Assembly: GCF_019236175.1 (NCBI RefSeq)
Contig: NZ_JAFAJM010000014.1
Location: 1-64,000 of the forward strand
Source of the DNA: Chryseobacterium sp.
Lineage (GTDB): Bacteria; Bacteroidota; Bacteroidia; Flavobacteriales; Weeksellaceae
Direction: 5' to 3'
DNA length: 64,000 nt
The notes below the pieces were generated by a model. It saw only the letters and a list, made by a program, of their open reading frames with translations, searched no databases and was not told the DNA's origin. Within the stretch, counting starts at the first letter, position 1. Each line of letters opens with the position of its first letter. Positions 42,248 to 51,249 of this stretch are shown here, piece by piece. A program made the translations under genes and the position numbers.

Positions 42248-44932
42248 ATGAAATTATATATTTCCAGGTTGATACTTGGTACATTATTCCTATTTACCCA
42301 ATTTATATCTGCACAGAGCCTTCCAAAAAACCAGTTCAAAGTAAAGGGGAACTGTGAAATGTGCAAAACCAGAATAGAAGGTGCTGCCAAAAAAGCAGGT
42401 GCTAAAACAGCAGTATACTCTATTGATCTTCAAACATTAACAATAGAGCCGGGCCGCAATATTTCTACAGATGATATCTTAAAGAAAGTGGCAGATGCCG
42501 GTCATGATAATGAGAAATATAAAGCTCCTGATGCTGCCTATGGAGGACTTCCGGGGTGTTGCCACTATGACAGGAATCTTCAGCAAACCCCTACTCCTGC
42601 AGATACTCAGGATCAGCATTCTCACAAGAAAGAGAATGAGTTTTATGTAAAAGGAAACTGTGAATCATGTAAAGCCCGAATTGAAAAGGCAGCGCAGGAT
42701 GCAGGAGCAGATCTTGCAGAATGGAATGCAGAAAAACAGACCGTTGTGCTGAATTTTGACCCTTCAAAAACCTCATCGGATAAAATTTTAAAAAAGATCG
42801 CTGATGCAGGCCATGACAACGAAAAGTATAAAGCGTCTGACGCCGTATACAAAAACCTTCCGGGATGTTGCCTGTACGACAGAGAGACTCCTTTTGGTGA
42901 AGCTAATCCTAATGTACACGCTGAAGAGGGAACAAAACATGAAGAACATTCCGCTCCGTCTGATCAGTCTCACAGCCAGCATGAAAAAAATATTGACGGA
43001 GTTGTGGTAACGGGATCTAAAGCAGCTACTTCTGTAAGCAAAAAAGAAGCAGGCCTTGTTTTTAATATTGATAAAAAAGAATTGTTAAAAGCAGCATGCT
43101 GTAATTTATCTGAAAGTTTTGAAACCAATGCAACGGTAGATGTTTCTTTCAGTAATGCGGTAACCGGTACAAAACAGCTGAAAATGCTGGGACTGGATCA
43201 GAAGTACACCAGCCTGACAAAAGAACAACTACCTGAGATCAGAGGACTGGCATCTGCTTACGGGCTGAACTTTATTCCCGGGAGATGGATTGAAAGTATC
43301 CAGCTGACTAAAGGAGGAAGTACTGTAACGAATGGCTACGAAAGCATTACAGGACAAATCAATACTGAGCTTTTGAAAAATGCGAAAACTCCTGAAACTT
43401 CACTGAATCTTTTTGCTGATTTCAACGGAAGAGCGGAAGCCAATATTACCAGTGTTTCTTCTATTAATGATAAATGGTCACAAACCTTCCTTCTCCATGG
43501 AAACGGAACTTTCGGAAATACAGATATGAATGATGACGGTTTTCTTGACAGACCAAAGGGAACTCAGATCAATGCAGCTTATCTCCTGAATTATAACGAC
43601 CTGGAAAAATCAGGATTCGGATCTCATTTCGGAATCAATTTTATCAGAGATGAGAGAACTGCCGGACAAATAGGTTTTGATAAGAAACTGGCTCAGGATA
43701 AACAAGCTGCCTATGGTGTAGGAATTGATATCTCAAGATTTCAGGTTTGGAACAAAACAGGCTATGTTTTCAAAGGAAAGCCTTATCAGAGTATAGGATG
43801 GATGAACCAATATGTTTACCATCAGCAGGATAGCTTTTTCGGCCTGAGAAATTATAATGGAAAACAACATACCTATTATTCCAATTTAATCTTTGAAAGC
43901 ATCATAGGAAATACCAACCACAAATACAAAGCCGGTGCAAGTTTCTTATATGACGGTTATGAAGAAACTTATCTTACAGATAATATGAAGAGAAATGAGA
44001 TGGTTCCCGGTATTTTTGCTGAGTATACTTTAACAGGATTAAAATATACTTTAGTAGCCGGTGCAAGAGCCGATTTTCATAATCTGGCCGGTACTCAGTT
44101 TACTCCAAGACTTAATTTCAAGTATGATTTCACGCCGCAGACGATCTTAAGACTTTCTGCAGGAAGAGGATTCCGGACTGCTAATGTTTTTGCGGAAAAC
44201 CAACAGTATTTTGCATCTAACAGAGCGATTAACATTATATCCAACGGAGGAAATATCTATGGCTTAAAACCTGAAATAGCATGGAACTACGGAGCAAGCT
44301 TACAACAGGAATTTAAACTTTTCGGAAGAAAATCAACGGTTATTGCAGATTTTTTCAGAACAGATTTCCAGAATCAGGTATTGGTAGATTTAGACAAATC
44401 TCCTCAACAACTTACCTTTTATAACCTTGAGGGAAAATCTTTTGCCAATTCATTCCAGACTCAGTGGGATTTCACCCCTTTTAAAAATTTTGATGTAAGG
44501 CTGGCTTATAAATATTATGATGTACAGGCTGACTATATCGGGGGAAGAAGAGAAATTCCTTTTATGGCAAAGCATAGAGGTTTTGTCAACCTAGCCTATG
44601 CTACGAATAAAAATGACAATGGCGGATTCTGGAGCTTTGATACCACGTTAAACTGGGTAGGAAAGCAAAGGCTTCCTGATACATCAAGTAACCCTGCGGA
44701 GTTTCAGCTGCCTGCGTATTCGGAGTCTTATGCAATATTGAATGCCCAGATCTCAAGGAATTTCAATAAAAAGCTTAGAGCTTACGTAGGTGGAGAAAAT
44801 CTCACTTCTTACTACCAGAAAAATGCAATTGTGGATTTTAGAAATCCTTTCGGAAATTATTTCGATGGCGGAATGGTATATGCTCCTATTATGAAGGCTA
44901 ATTTCTATGTAGGGCTGGATGTGACATTCTAA
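42248..44932 (+). CDS. TonB-dependent receptor with two N-terminal HMA domains
   Basis: An 894-residue receptor: signal peptide (1-22), HMA-like domain 1 (~30-105) with KGNCEMCK, HMA-like domain 2 (~133-210) with KGNCESCK, a His-rich linker, the plug (~252-370, containing AACCNLSESFE), and a barrel ending FYVGLDVTF. Both HMA copies end in the same extra motif, LPGCC-YDR. HMA domains bind Cu(I) or other soft metals through CxxC but are normally cytosolic; here they follow a signal peptide. I infer metal or metal-complex uptake across the outer membrane, with the two upstream Cys/His proteins as partners. Confidence 0.88.
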   Translation: MKLYISRLILGTLFLFTQFISAQSLPKNQFKVKGNCEMCKTRIEGAAKKAGAKTAVYSIDLQTLTIEPGRNISTDDILKKVADAGHDNEKYKAPDAAYGGLPGCCHYDRNLQQTPTPADTQDQHSHKKENEFYVKGNCESCKARIEKAAQDAGADLAEWNAEKQTVVLNFDPSKTSSDKILKKIADAGHDNEKYKASDAVYKNLPGCCLYDRETPFGEANPNVHAEEGTKHEEHSAPSDQSHSQHEKNIDGVVVTGSKAATSVSKKEAGLVFNIDKKELLKAACCNLSESFETNATVDVSFSNAVTGTKQLKMLGLDQKYTSLTKEQLPEIRGLASAYGLNFIPGRWIESIQLTKGGSTVTNGYESITGQINTELLKNAKTPETSLNLFADFNGRAEANITSVSSINDKWSQTFLLHGNGTFGNTDMNDDGFLDRPKGTQINAAYLLNYNDLEKSGFGSHFGINFIRDERTAGQIGFDKKLAQDKQAAYGVGIDISRFQVWNKTGYVFKGKPYQSIGWMNQYVYHQQDSFFGLRNYNGKQHTYYSNLIFESIIGNTNHKYKAGASFLYDGYEETYLTDNMKRNEMVPGIFAEYTLTGLKYTLVAGARADFHNLAGTQFTPRLNFKYDFTPQTILRLSAGRGFRTANVFAENQQYFASNRAINIISNGGNIYGLKPEIAWNYGASLQQEFKLFGRKSTVIADFFRTDFQNQVLVDLDKSPQQLTFYNLEGKSFANSFQTQWDFTPFKNFDVRLAYKYYDVQADYIGGRREIPFMAKHRGFVNLAYATNKNDNGGFWSFDTTLNWVGKQRLPDTSSNPAEFQLPAYSESYAILNAQISRNFNKKLRAYVGGENLTSYYQKNAIVDFRNPFGNYFDGGMVYAPIMKANFYVGLDVTF

Positions 44933-44954
44933 ATATATATATATATCAAAAAAT

Positions 44955-44984
44955 AAAACAGCATCAGATTGGTGCTGTTTTTTT
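44955..44984 (+). terminator. Rho-independent terminator after the HMA-receptor gene
   Basis: A perfect 9-bp stem (AAAACAGCA / TGCTGTTTT), 9-nt loop and T run, preceded by a short AT dinucleotide run at 44932-44945. Confidence 0.85.
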
Positions 44985-45070
44985 AGTGCTCTCTTTTCTG
45001 AAAACAGAAAATAATCCTATAAATTTATAAAACAAGCTATGTATTTCGTAAATCTAGTGAACGAACTCTT

Positions 45071-45090
45071 TTAATATCAATTGATATTAA
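45071..45090. promoter_or_regulatory. Perfect 20-bp palindrome, candidate operator
   Basis: TTAATATCAATTGATATTAA is its own reverse complement. It ends 1 bp before a TATGTTTG -7 box (45092-45099), so it occupies the spacer between the expected -33 and -7 boxes. Confidence 0.55.
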
Positions 45091-45091
45091 A

Positions 45092-45099
45092 TATGTTTG
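45092..45099 (+). promoter_or_regulatory. -7 box (TATGTTTG) for the LanC-like gene
   Basis: An exact TAnnTTTG match 74 bp before ATG 45174, directly after the 20-bp palindrome. It argues against a start at ATG 45081. Confidence 0.5.
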
Positions 45100-45173
45100 T
45101 AATGCCTATTCAGGCTCAAAACCCAATATCCGTTCTATTCTTTTTTCCAGTAATTAATTTATATCTTACTCTA

Positions 45174-46001
45174 ATGAACTCAGAATTAACCAATAACAAA
45201 TTATCAATAAGCACTTTACGTTTATTTTTAAACAATGAAAAATCTCAGTTTAAGAAGGGAGAAGACTTTCTCTGTACTCTTGCCGGTACTCTTTCTGATC
45301 TGGACGATTACAGTTTTGAGAGAGGAATTACAGGTTTTGGCTGGCTGGTCTCTTATTTACATTATCATCATTATATCGGCATTGACAGTAATAAAATATT
45401 AGAGGATATAGACGATCAGATCTACAGATATACCCTGCATATTATTGCCAGCTCTAAAGATGAAACCGAAACGCTACTGGAAATCTTCAGCTATGCTCTT
45501 ATACGTCATCTTGACAGAAATCCTCATGATGTACATTACCAAAAATACATTCATCATGAATGTATTACCCTTATAGTGAACATTTTCACTTACTATCTGA
45601 AAACCAGCCTGAGTAAAAAAAATCTGTCTTTAAAAGAATTTCATAACTGTTGTAAAATCCTGCTTAAGCTGAGTTTCTGTCTGGAATACATCAAAAAAAC
45701 AGAATGGAATCTGGCTTTTAAGAAATACCTGATAAACATCACCTCTTTCATCAGACAGAATTATGATCAGAATAGTTATCCTTATGAACAACTTCTTATT
45801 CTCTTATTAGCAGCTAAACAAAGAAAAGAAGATCTGGCTGAGACTAAAATTCTGGAACTTATTTTTTCATGCACCAGCTATTCCGGTCATTTTATTTTAG
45901 ATATTCTTAAAAATCGGTCTCTCAATACAGAGGGCTTAAAGGATCACGAACTTATATTTTTACTAACGAATTATAATATTCCGTTTTTTCAGAATAATTA
46001 A
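45174..46001 (+). CDS. Protein resembling the N-terminal part of LanC-like cyclases
   Basis: A 275-residue helical protein without signal peptide. The segment FERGITGFGWLVSYLHYHH followed by KILEDIDDQIYRY resembles the first helical hairpins of Bacteroidota LanC-like proteins, which read approximately GLAGIGWGIEYL then a VLEEID helix. The Gly/Trp/Cys-His zinc motifs of a complete LanC are absent and the length is short (LanC ~400), so it is a truncated or divergent relative, or a chance resemblance. No precursor peptide or LanB-like gene is adjacent. ATG 45174 is chosen because ATG 45081 precedes the promoter box. Confidence 0.5.
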   Translation: MNSELTNNKLSISTLRLFLNNEKSQFKKGEDFLCTLAGTLSDLDDYSFERGITGFGWLVSYLHYHHYIGIDSNKILEDIDDQIYRYTLHIIASSKDETETLLEIFSYALIRHLDRNPHDVHYQKYIHHECITLIVNIFTYYLKTSLSKKNLSLKEFHNCCKILLKLSFCLEYIKKTEWNLAFKKYLINITSFIRQNYDQNSYPYEQLLILLLAAKQRKEDLAETKILELIFSCTSYSGHFILDILKNRSLNTEGLKDHELIFLLTNYNIPFFQNN

Positions 46002-46052
46002 GTAGTGTTATTAATTTTATTTAAAAAAAAGCAATTCAAATTAAAATTTTAC

Positions 46053-46060
46053 TATCTTCG
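46053..46060 (+). promoter_or_regulatory. Weak -7 box (TATCTTCG) for the glycan operon
   Basis: One mismatch to TAnnTTTG, 14 bp before the gntR ATG. Overlapping short palindromes ACATATGT (46067-46074) and GTATGAACATAC (46073-46084) flank the start codon. Confidence 0.35.
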
Positions 46061-46074
46061 CATCAAACATATGT

Positions 46075-46836
46075 ATGAACATACTCACTCAGGAATTCAC
46101 AATTGATCATAATAGCAAACTTCCTCTGCATGTACAGGTTGAAGAACTTTTCCGTAAGCTAATTAAAATGGAAGCCTATAAAAAAGGAGCGCTATTACCT
46201 AAAGAAGTGGATCTTGCGAATTTGTGGGGCGTTTCACGAAATACAATCCGTCAGGCTACCAATAAACTGGAACATGAAGGGTTGATCATTCGTAAAAAGG
46301 GTATCGGAACACGAGTTGCCGAGAAGAAAAGTCTGGTAACCGGGCTGGATCACTGGTACAGTTTTACCCGGGAAATGCAGGAAAAGGGAATTCATGTTGT
46401 CAATCAGTTATTAAAAACGGCCCTTGAAGAACCGAATGAAAAGATTTGCAATTTCTTTAATTGCCTCCCCGATAAAAAGGTTTTTAAGCTATCGAAACTA
46501 AAAGGAGAAGATTCCGGAGATCCGATTGTTTATTTTGAAAGTTATTTTCATCCGAGAATCGATGTTAATAAAAATGATGACTTCAATATGCCGTTGTATA
46601 GTATGCTACAGGAAAAGCATGGAGTAATCGTTCATCGTTCCCGTGAAAACATCAGTGCATGTCAGGCCGGTAGTGTAATAGGTAAAAAATTAAAGGTTTC
46701 AGCTACTTTTCCTGTACTGAAGCGTGAGCGTTTTGTGTATGATATCAATGGTAAACCTGTAGAATATAATGTTGGCTTCTATCGCTCAGATAAATTTACT
46801 TATACTATCGACATTAATAAATCTTCGGAGATTTAA
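46075..46836 (+). CDS. GntR-family transcriptional regulator (HTH + UTRA)
   Basis: A 253-residue regulator. The winged helix (~10-80) has LPLHVQVEELFRKLI, WGVSRNTIRQATNKLEHEGL and IGTRVAEKK; the UTRA ligand domain (~95-245) ends RFVYDINGKPVEYNVGFYRSDKFTY. UTRA-type regulators sense sugar phosphates or related metabolites and usually repress the adjacent operon. It heads the plus-strand glycan genes with a 55-bp gap to the GH38 gene, so it probably controls them and itself. Mannose-6-phosphate would be a logical effector; that is inference. Confidence 0.92.
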   Translation: MNILTQEFTIDHNSKLPLHVQVEELFRKLIKMEAYKKGALLPKEVDLANLWGVSRNTIRQATNKLEHEGLIIRKKGIGTRVAEKKSLVTGLDHWYSFTREMQEKGIHVVNQLLKTALEEPNEKICNFFNCLPDKKVFKLSKLKGEDSGDPIVYFESYFHPRIDVNKNDDFNMPLYSMLQEKHGVIVHRSRENISACQAGSVIGKKLKVSATFPVLKRERFVYDINGKPVEYNVGFYRSDKFTYTIDINKSSEI

Positions 46837-46857
46837 TATTGTTTTTTTATCATTTAA

Positions 46858-46881
46858 TATGTTCAAACATTCCAACATATA
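46858..46881. promoter_or_regulatory. Candidate GntR operator before the GH38 gene
   Basis: ATATGTT and AACATAT form an inverted repeat with a 10-nt centre, and a nested ATGTTCAAACAT (46859-46870) is itself palindromic. Similar AACATA-type half sites surround the gntR start. Confidence 0.4.
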
Positions 46882-46891
46882 AACTTTAAAA

Positions 46892-49800
46892 ATGAAACCC
46901 ATGTATAACAGGTATTTTGTGTTGCTTATGTCTTTTTTGATGACAGGCAATTTTGTATATGCTCAGAAAAAGGTTCCTTATTTTGGGAACATACAGGCAA
47001 CCAACGGTTATTATCGTGAAATAAGTGGTGAGAATATAGATTATTTCTCTGCTTTTCCCGATCATGCGACCCGTGCTTTGCTGACCCGTACAACAGATGG
47101 CACTAAAACTATTGAATGGGAAACAGCTCCGCTACCACAAAAAAATACAGGCTCATATGTATACTTTAACTGGCTGATGTCTCACTCATCAGGAACCAGT
47201 GGAGGCCCCCGTAATTTTGATTTATACATCAATGATCAGAAAACCCTAACACTTACCACCTATCCCGCCAATCAACATCCCGACTGGGTATCTAAGGCAG
47301 CAGACAGTACTGCCTTTGTTTTTCATCAAACGAAAACAGACGGGCTGAAAGATTCTTACGGTATTGCCTATTTGAGAGTTCCTGTTAATAAGGTATCTCC
47401 CGGAAAACCTCTTCGACTGAAGATAGTGGGTCAGGATCAAAATAGCAGGGACTGGATGATGACTTATAAATTTACCTTTCAGGAAAAGATAGAGGCACAA
47501 TCTACTCCTTTTTTACTAAAAGACGGTAAACGGCTTCTTACCCTTACTACTTTACATTTTGGCCCGGACCAGCAGATAACGGCAACAATAGACCATAAAG
47601 ACAGCTTTTCTTTTACAATGCCTGATGGTATTAAAACCTTTGATATTCCGGTTTCTCTTTCACCAAAGGGAGGTCATGCAGAACTGATTGTCACCTCAGG
47701 AAAAAAAGAACTTTACCGTAAAACCATTCAGGCGGGAGCCGTAGTTCCGCGTACGTTGTATTTTATTCATCATTCTCATACCGATGTGGGGTATTCTCAT
47801 CTACAGGCAGAAGTAGAAAAAATACATACTCAGAATATTTATGATGCGCTCACCATGATTGAGAAAACAAAGAATTTACCTGAAGAAGCACGCTTTAAAT
47901 GGAATGTAGAAGCACTCTGGGATGTGGAAAATTTTATGCAGAAGGCAAGTCCGGAAGATAAAAAGGCTTTTGCCAAAGCAGTAAAAGAAGGCGGTATCGG
48001 GCTTTCGGCAATGTACGGTAATATTCTGACAGGACTTAGCCAGCCGGAAGAGCTCTTCCATTACACAGAATATGCTCAAAAACTAGAGAAGGAATTCGGT
48101 TTTAAAATCAATAGTGCTATGATGTCTGACGTTCCGGGTTTTGCATGGTCGTTGGTTCCGGCACTGGCTTCATCCGGTGTAAAATATTTTTCAAGCGGGC
48201 CTAATTATCTGGGAAAAACGAACCCCTATTTAGGAGACCGTGTAGGAAATTTTGTAAAAAGCTGGGGGGATAAGCCGGTCTGGTGGCAATCGCCTTCGGG
48301 AAAAGAAAAAATATTATTCTGGACAGCAGGAAGAGGATATTCTTCATGGCATGGGGTACATCCCGGAGATGTATTTGATAACGGACAGAAAAAGATTGCT
48401 GAATATCTTGAAGACCTTACCAATACCAATTATCCATATGATATGGTACAATGGCGATATAATATTGTTGCAGATAACGGCCCTATAGATCCTACAGTCT
48501 CCAGATTTGTAGATGAATGGAATAAAAAATATGAATCCCCGAAAATCATACTCAGTACCAATGAAAAAATGTTTGAAGTATTTGAAAAAAAATATGGCGA
48601 TCAGATTCCTGTAGTAAAAGGAGATATCAGCCCTCACTGGGAAGACGGAGCAATGTCTACTGCTAAAGAAGAGGGAATAAACAGAAACAGCAGTTTAAAA
48701 CTACAGCAACTGACTACCCTCTATTCCATGCTGAACCCCCGTCAGTATGATGCACAACGTTTTTATAAGGCATGGAGAAATGTCATTTTATTTCATGAAC
48801 ATACATGGGGAGCATTCAACAGTATCACTGCTCCTGACCTTCCGTTTGTGAAGGATCAATGGCAGGTAAAAAAACAGTTTTCTCTTGACGGAAGTACTCT
48901 TGCAGATCAACTGGAACAAGAATTATTACAGCCTATTACTGATCAGTCTTCTCAAACAATTGCTGTTTATAATACTTCATCCTGGATAAGAACCGGCATT
49001 GTTACCATTCCGGGAATAACATCAGGTCATGCAGTTCGGGATGTTTCAGGAAAAATAGTTCCTTTACAAAGACTCCGGGACGGAACCCTGATTTTCTTTG
49101 CGAAGAATATTCCGCCATTGGGTTCTTCGGCTTATACTGTGGTTGAAAATAAAATGACGGTTCAAAATCCTTTTTCCATAACCTCCAGTACCATTTCCAA
49201 TGGAAAAGTGACGGTGACCTGGGATTCCAAAACAGGAAGTATTACTCATTTTACAAATAACAATACCACAAACTATGCTGGAAACTTCAATAATCAGGGG
49301 CTAAACAGTTACTGGTATGTTCCGGGAACCAATCCTAAAGAAGCCATATCCAATTCTGATATACAGGTAAAAATATTGGAAAACGGACCTCTCATGGCTA
49401 AAATTTCATTAGTATCAGAGGCTCCCGGAGCCAAAAAACTGGAACGCATCATTACATTACTGACAGATAGTGATGAAATTTCTATTGAAAATATTGTTGA
49501 TAAAAAGCCTGTCCGTACAAAAGAATCTATACATTTTGGTTTTCCTTTTAATACCGAATTCAAAAATATCACGGTAGATGCAGGTTATGGTACGATGAAA
49601 TATCTTACAGATCAGCTTCCGGGATCCAATATGGATTACTGGTACAGCCGCAGATGGGTAGATGCTTCTTTCGGAGAGAAAGGAATGCAGTGGATGATGC
49701 TGGAAACGCCATTAATCGAAGCCGGTGAAATGATTGATGAAAGAATGGCAATTGATAACAGCCATAAAAAATGGAAAGATAAAGGAACTCCCGGCACAAC

Positions 49801-50230
49801 CAGCTGGTTCAGCTATGCTATGAATAATTACTGGCATACCAACTATAAAGCGGATCAGGAAGGACCCGTACACTATCGCTACGCCCTTCGCCCTCACGGC
49901 TCTTTTAATCCTATTGAAAATGAAAAATATGCATCAGCCTTTACCCAGCCTCTTATTGCTGTCCCGGTCAAAGAAAAAACGTTCACAAAAGGAAGCCTTT
50001 TCCGCATGAATAACGATAAAATTGTGGTAACCAGTGTGACACCACAGGAAGATCAGAGTTTTCTGATCAGACTTTATAATCCTGACGAAAGTGAACAGAT
50101 CTCTTCTTTCTTGTGGGAACAACTTAAACCTTCGCAGCTGATTTTTGTAAAAACCGGAAAAAGTTTAGCTCCAAACGAAAATTTTAGTTTATCCGGAATG
50201 GACGTGGTAGAAATCAAAATAATTCCTTAG
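46892..50230 (+). CDS. Glycoside hydrolase family 38 alpha-mannosidase, exported
   Basis: A 1112-residue protein with a signal peptide (ending NFVYAQ). An extra beta-rich region (~25-285) precedes the GH38 catalytic domain. The zinc motif is HSHTDVGYSHLQ (from ~294) and the nucleophile is Asp413 in MMSDVPGFAW; HEHTWGAFN carries a later His ligand. The middle and C-terminal GH38 domains follow (~690-1112). GH38 retaining enzymes cleave alpha-mannosides, including N-glycan mannose. Next in the operon are a ROK kinase, mannose-6-phosphate isomerase and a sugar porter, which fits use of released mannose. A second ATG three codons in is an equally good start. Confidence 0.9.
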   Translation: MKPMYNRYFVLLMSFLMTGNFVYAQKKVPYFGNIQATNGYYREISGENIDYFSAFPDHATRALLTRTTDGTKTIEWETAPLPQKNTGSYVYFNWLMSHSSGTSGGPRNFDLYINDQKTLTLTTYPANQHPDWVSKAADSTAFVFHQTKTDGLKDSYGIAYLRVPVNKVSPGKPLRLKIVGQDQNSRDWMMTYKFTFQEKIEAQSTPFLLKDGKRLLTLTTLHFGPDQQITATIDHKDSFSFTMPDGIKTFDIPVSLSPKGGHAELIVTSGKKELYRKTIQAGAVVPRTLYFIHHSHTDVGYSHLQAEVEKIHTQNIYDALTMIEKTKNLPEEARFKWNVEALWDVENFMQKASPEDKKAFAKAVKEGGIGLSAMYGNILTGLSQPEELFHYTEYAQKLEKEFGFKINSAMMSDVPGFAWSLVPALASSGVKYFSSGPNYLGKTNPYLGDRVGNFVKSWGDKPVWWQSPSGKEKILFWTAGRGYSSWHGVHPGDVFDNGQKKIAEYLEDLTNTNYPYDMVQWRYNIVADNGPIDPTVSRFVDEWNKKYESPKIILSTNEKMFEVFEKKYGDQIPVVKGDISPHWEDGAMSTAKEEGINRNSSLKLQQLTTLYSMLNPRQYDAQRFYKAWRNVILFHEHTWGAFNSITAPDLPFVKDQWQVKKQFSLDGSTLADQLEQELLQPITDQSSQTIAVYNTSSWIRTGIVTIPGITSGHAVRDVSGKIVPLQRLRDGTLIFFAKNIPPLGSSAYTVVENKMTVQNPFSITSSTISNGKVTVTWDSKTGSITHFTNNNTTNYAGNFNNQGLNSYWYVPGTNPKEAISNSDIQVKILENGPLMAKISLVSEAPGAKKLERIITLLTDSDEISIENIVDKKPVRTKESIHFGFPFNTEFKNITVDAGYGTMKYLTDQLPGSNMDYWYSRRWVDASFGEKGMQWMMLETPLIEAGEMIDERMAIDNSHKKWKDKGTPGTTSWFSYAMNNYWHTNYKADQEGPVHYRYALRPHGSFNPIENEKYASAFTQPLIAVPVKEKTFTKGSLFRMNNDKIVVTSVTPQEDQSFLIRLYNPDESEQISSFLWEQLKPSQLIFVKTGKSLAPNENFSLSGMDVVEIKIIP

Positions 50231-50297
50231 CCATTAGAAACCTAGAAACTTTAAACTTTCATAATCGGACTACACTCTAATATAATCAACGTAAAAG

Positions 50298-51239
50298 ATG
50301 TCAAAACCAGTAATTGCCATAGATATGGGCGGAACCAAAATTAAAATAGGTATTGTACAAGGTGATAATATTCTTTCCTCTATTTCTATTGATGCAGATT
50401 CCGGCAACGGACTCAGAAAAAAACTGCCGCTTATCCAAAAAAATATAGAAGATTTATTAGTGAGGGAAAAACTATCTCTGGATGAAATTGCAGGGCTTGG
50501 AATTGCTTCTCCCGGAATTGTAGACAGCATTCAGAAAAGAATTCTTTCTATCGACAAAAAATTTGAAGATGCTCCGGAAACTGATCTTGAAAACTGGTGT
50601 CTGCACACTTTTAATCTGCCCTTTTTTATGGAAAATGATGCCCGCTCTGCCTTATTGGGAGAATGGAAATACGGGAATGCAAAAAATTGTGATCATGCTG
50701 TACTTATGACATTAGGAACAGGGGTCGGAAGTGCGGCAATAATAGAAGGTCAATTGCTAAGGGGTAAACATTTCACTGCCGGCATATTGGGCGGACATTC
50801 CATTATCAATTATAAAGGAAATTCATGTAATTGCGGCGGCAGGGGCTGTGTAGAAACCGAAGCCTCTACCTGGAATCTTGAAACTATAGCAAAATCAAAT
50901 AAAGTTTTTGCAGAGAGTCGGCTGGCTAAGGCCTCTGTAATTGACTATGAACTGGTCTTTCAGCTGGCTCAGGAGGGAGATGAGGCGGCTTTACAGATTC
51001 GGAATCAAAGTTTACAGGCATGGTCTGCATGTGCGATTAATCTCATTCATGCTTATGATCCGGAAATTCTCGTGCTTACGGGAGGAATTCTTGCCAGCAG
51101 TTCCCAGATTATTCCTTATATCAGACAACAGACAGAAGCTCATGCGTGGACCCCGTGGGGGAAAGTACATATTGAAAAAGGAAAATTTCCCGGCACAGCA
51201 GCTTTATTAGGTATAGCACATCTTACAGGTAATTCATAA
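50298..51239 (+). CDS. ROK family sugar kinase (zinc motif present)
   Basis: A 313-residue cytosolic kinase. ATP/phosphate motif AIDMGGTKIKIG is at the start; LGIASPGIVD, the catalytic-Asp segment MENDARSALLGE and TLGTGVGSAAI follow. The ROK zinc site is complete: Cys177, Cys179 and Cys184 in CNCGGRGC plus the His in GILGGHSIINY. It phosphorylates a hexose at O6; the isomerase gene starting 10 bp downstream suggests mannose or fructose/glucose. Exact specificity is not readable. Confidence 0.9.
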   Translation: MSKPVIAIDMGGTKIKIGIVQGDNILSSISIDADSGNGLRKKLPLIQKNIEDLLVREKLSLDEIAGLGIASPGIVDSIQKRILSIDKKFEDAPETDLENWCLHTFNLPFFMENDARSALLGEWKYGNAKNCDHAVLMTLGTGVGSAAIIEGQLLRGKHFTAGILGGHSIINYKGNSCNCGGRGCVETEASTWNLETIAKSNKVFAESRLAKASVIDYELVFQLAQEGDEAALQIRNQSLQAWSACAINLIHAYDPEILVLTGGILASSSQIIPYIRQQTEAHAWTPWGKVHIEKGKFPGTAALLGIAHLTGNS

Positions 51240-51249
51240 ACATAAAATA

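Noticed and set aside
42591..43010. Small overlapping frames within the HMA region of the receptor
   Set aside because: Out-of-frame or antisense shadows of the duplicated domains without their own start signals.
38786..44932. The two-component system as part of the metal cluster
   Set aside because: A strong terminator and a new promoter box separate them; control in trans is possible but nothing in the sequence shows it.
45081..45173. N-terminal extension of the LanC-like protein from ATG 45081
   Set aside because: The ATG lies inside the palindrome and upstream of the -7 box, so the transcript would not contain it.
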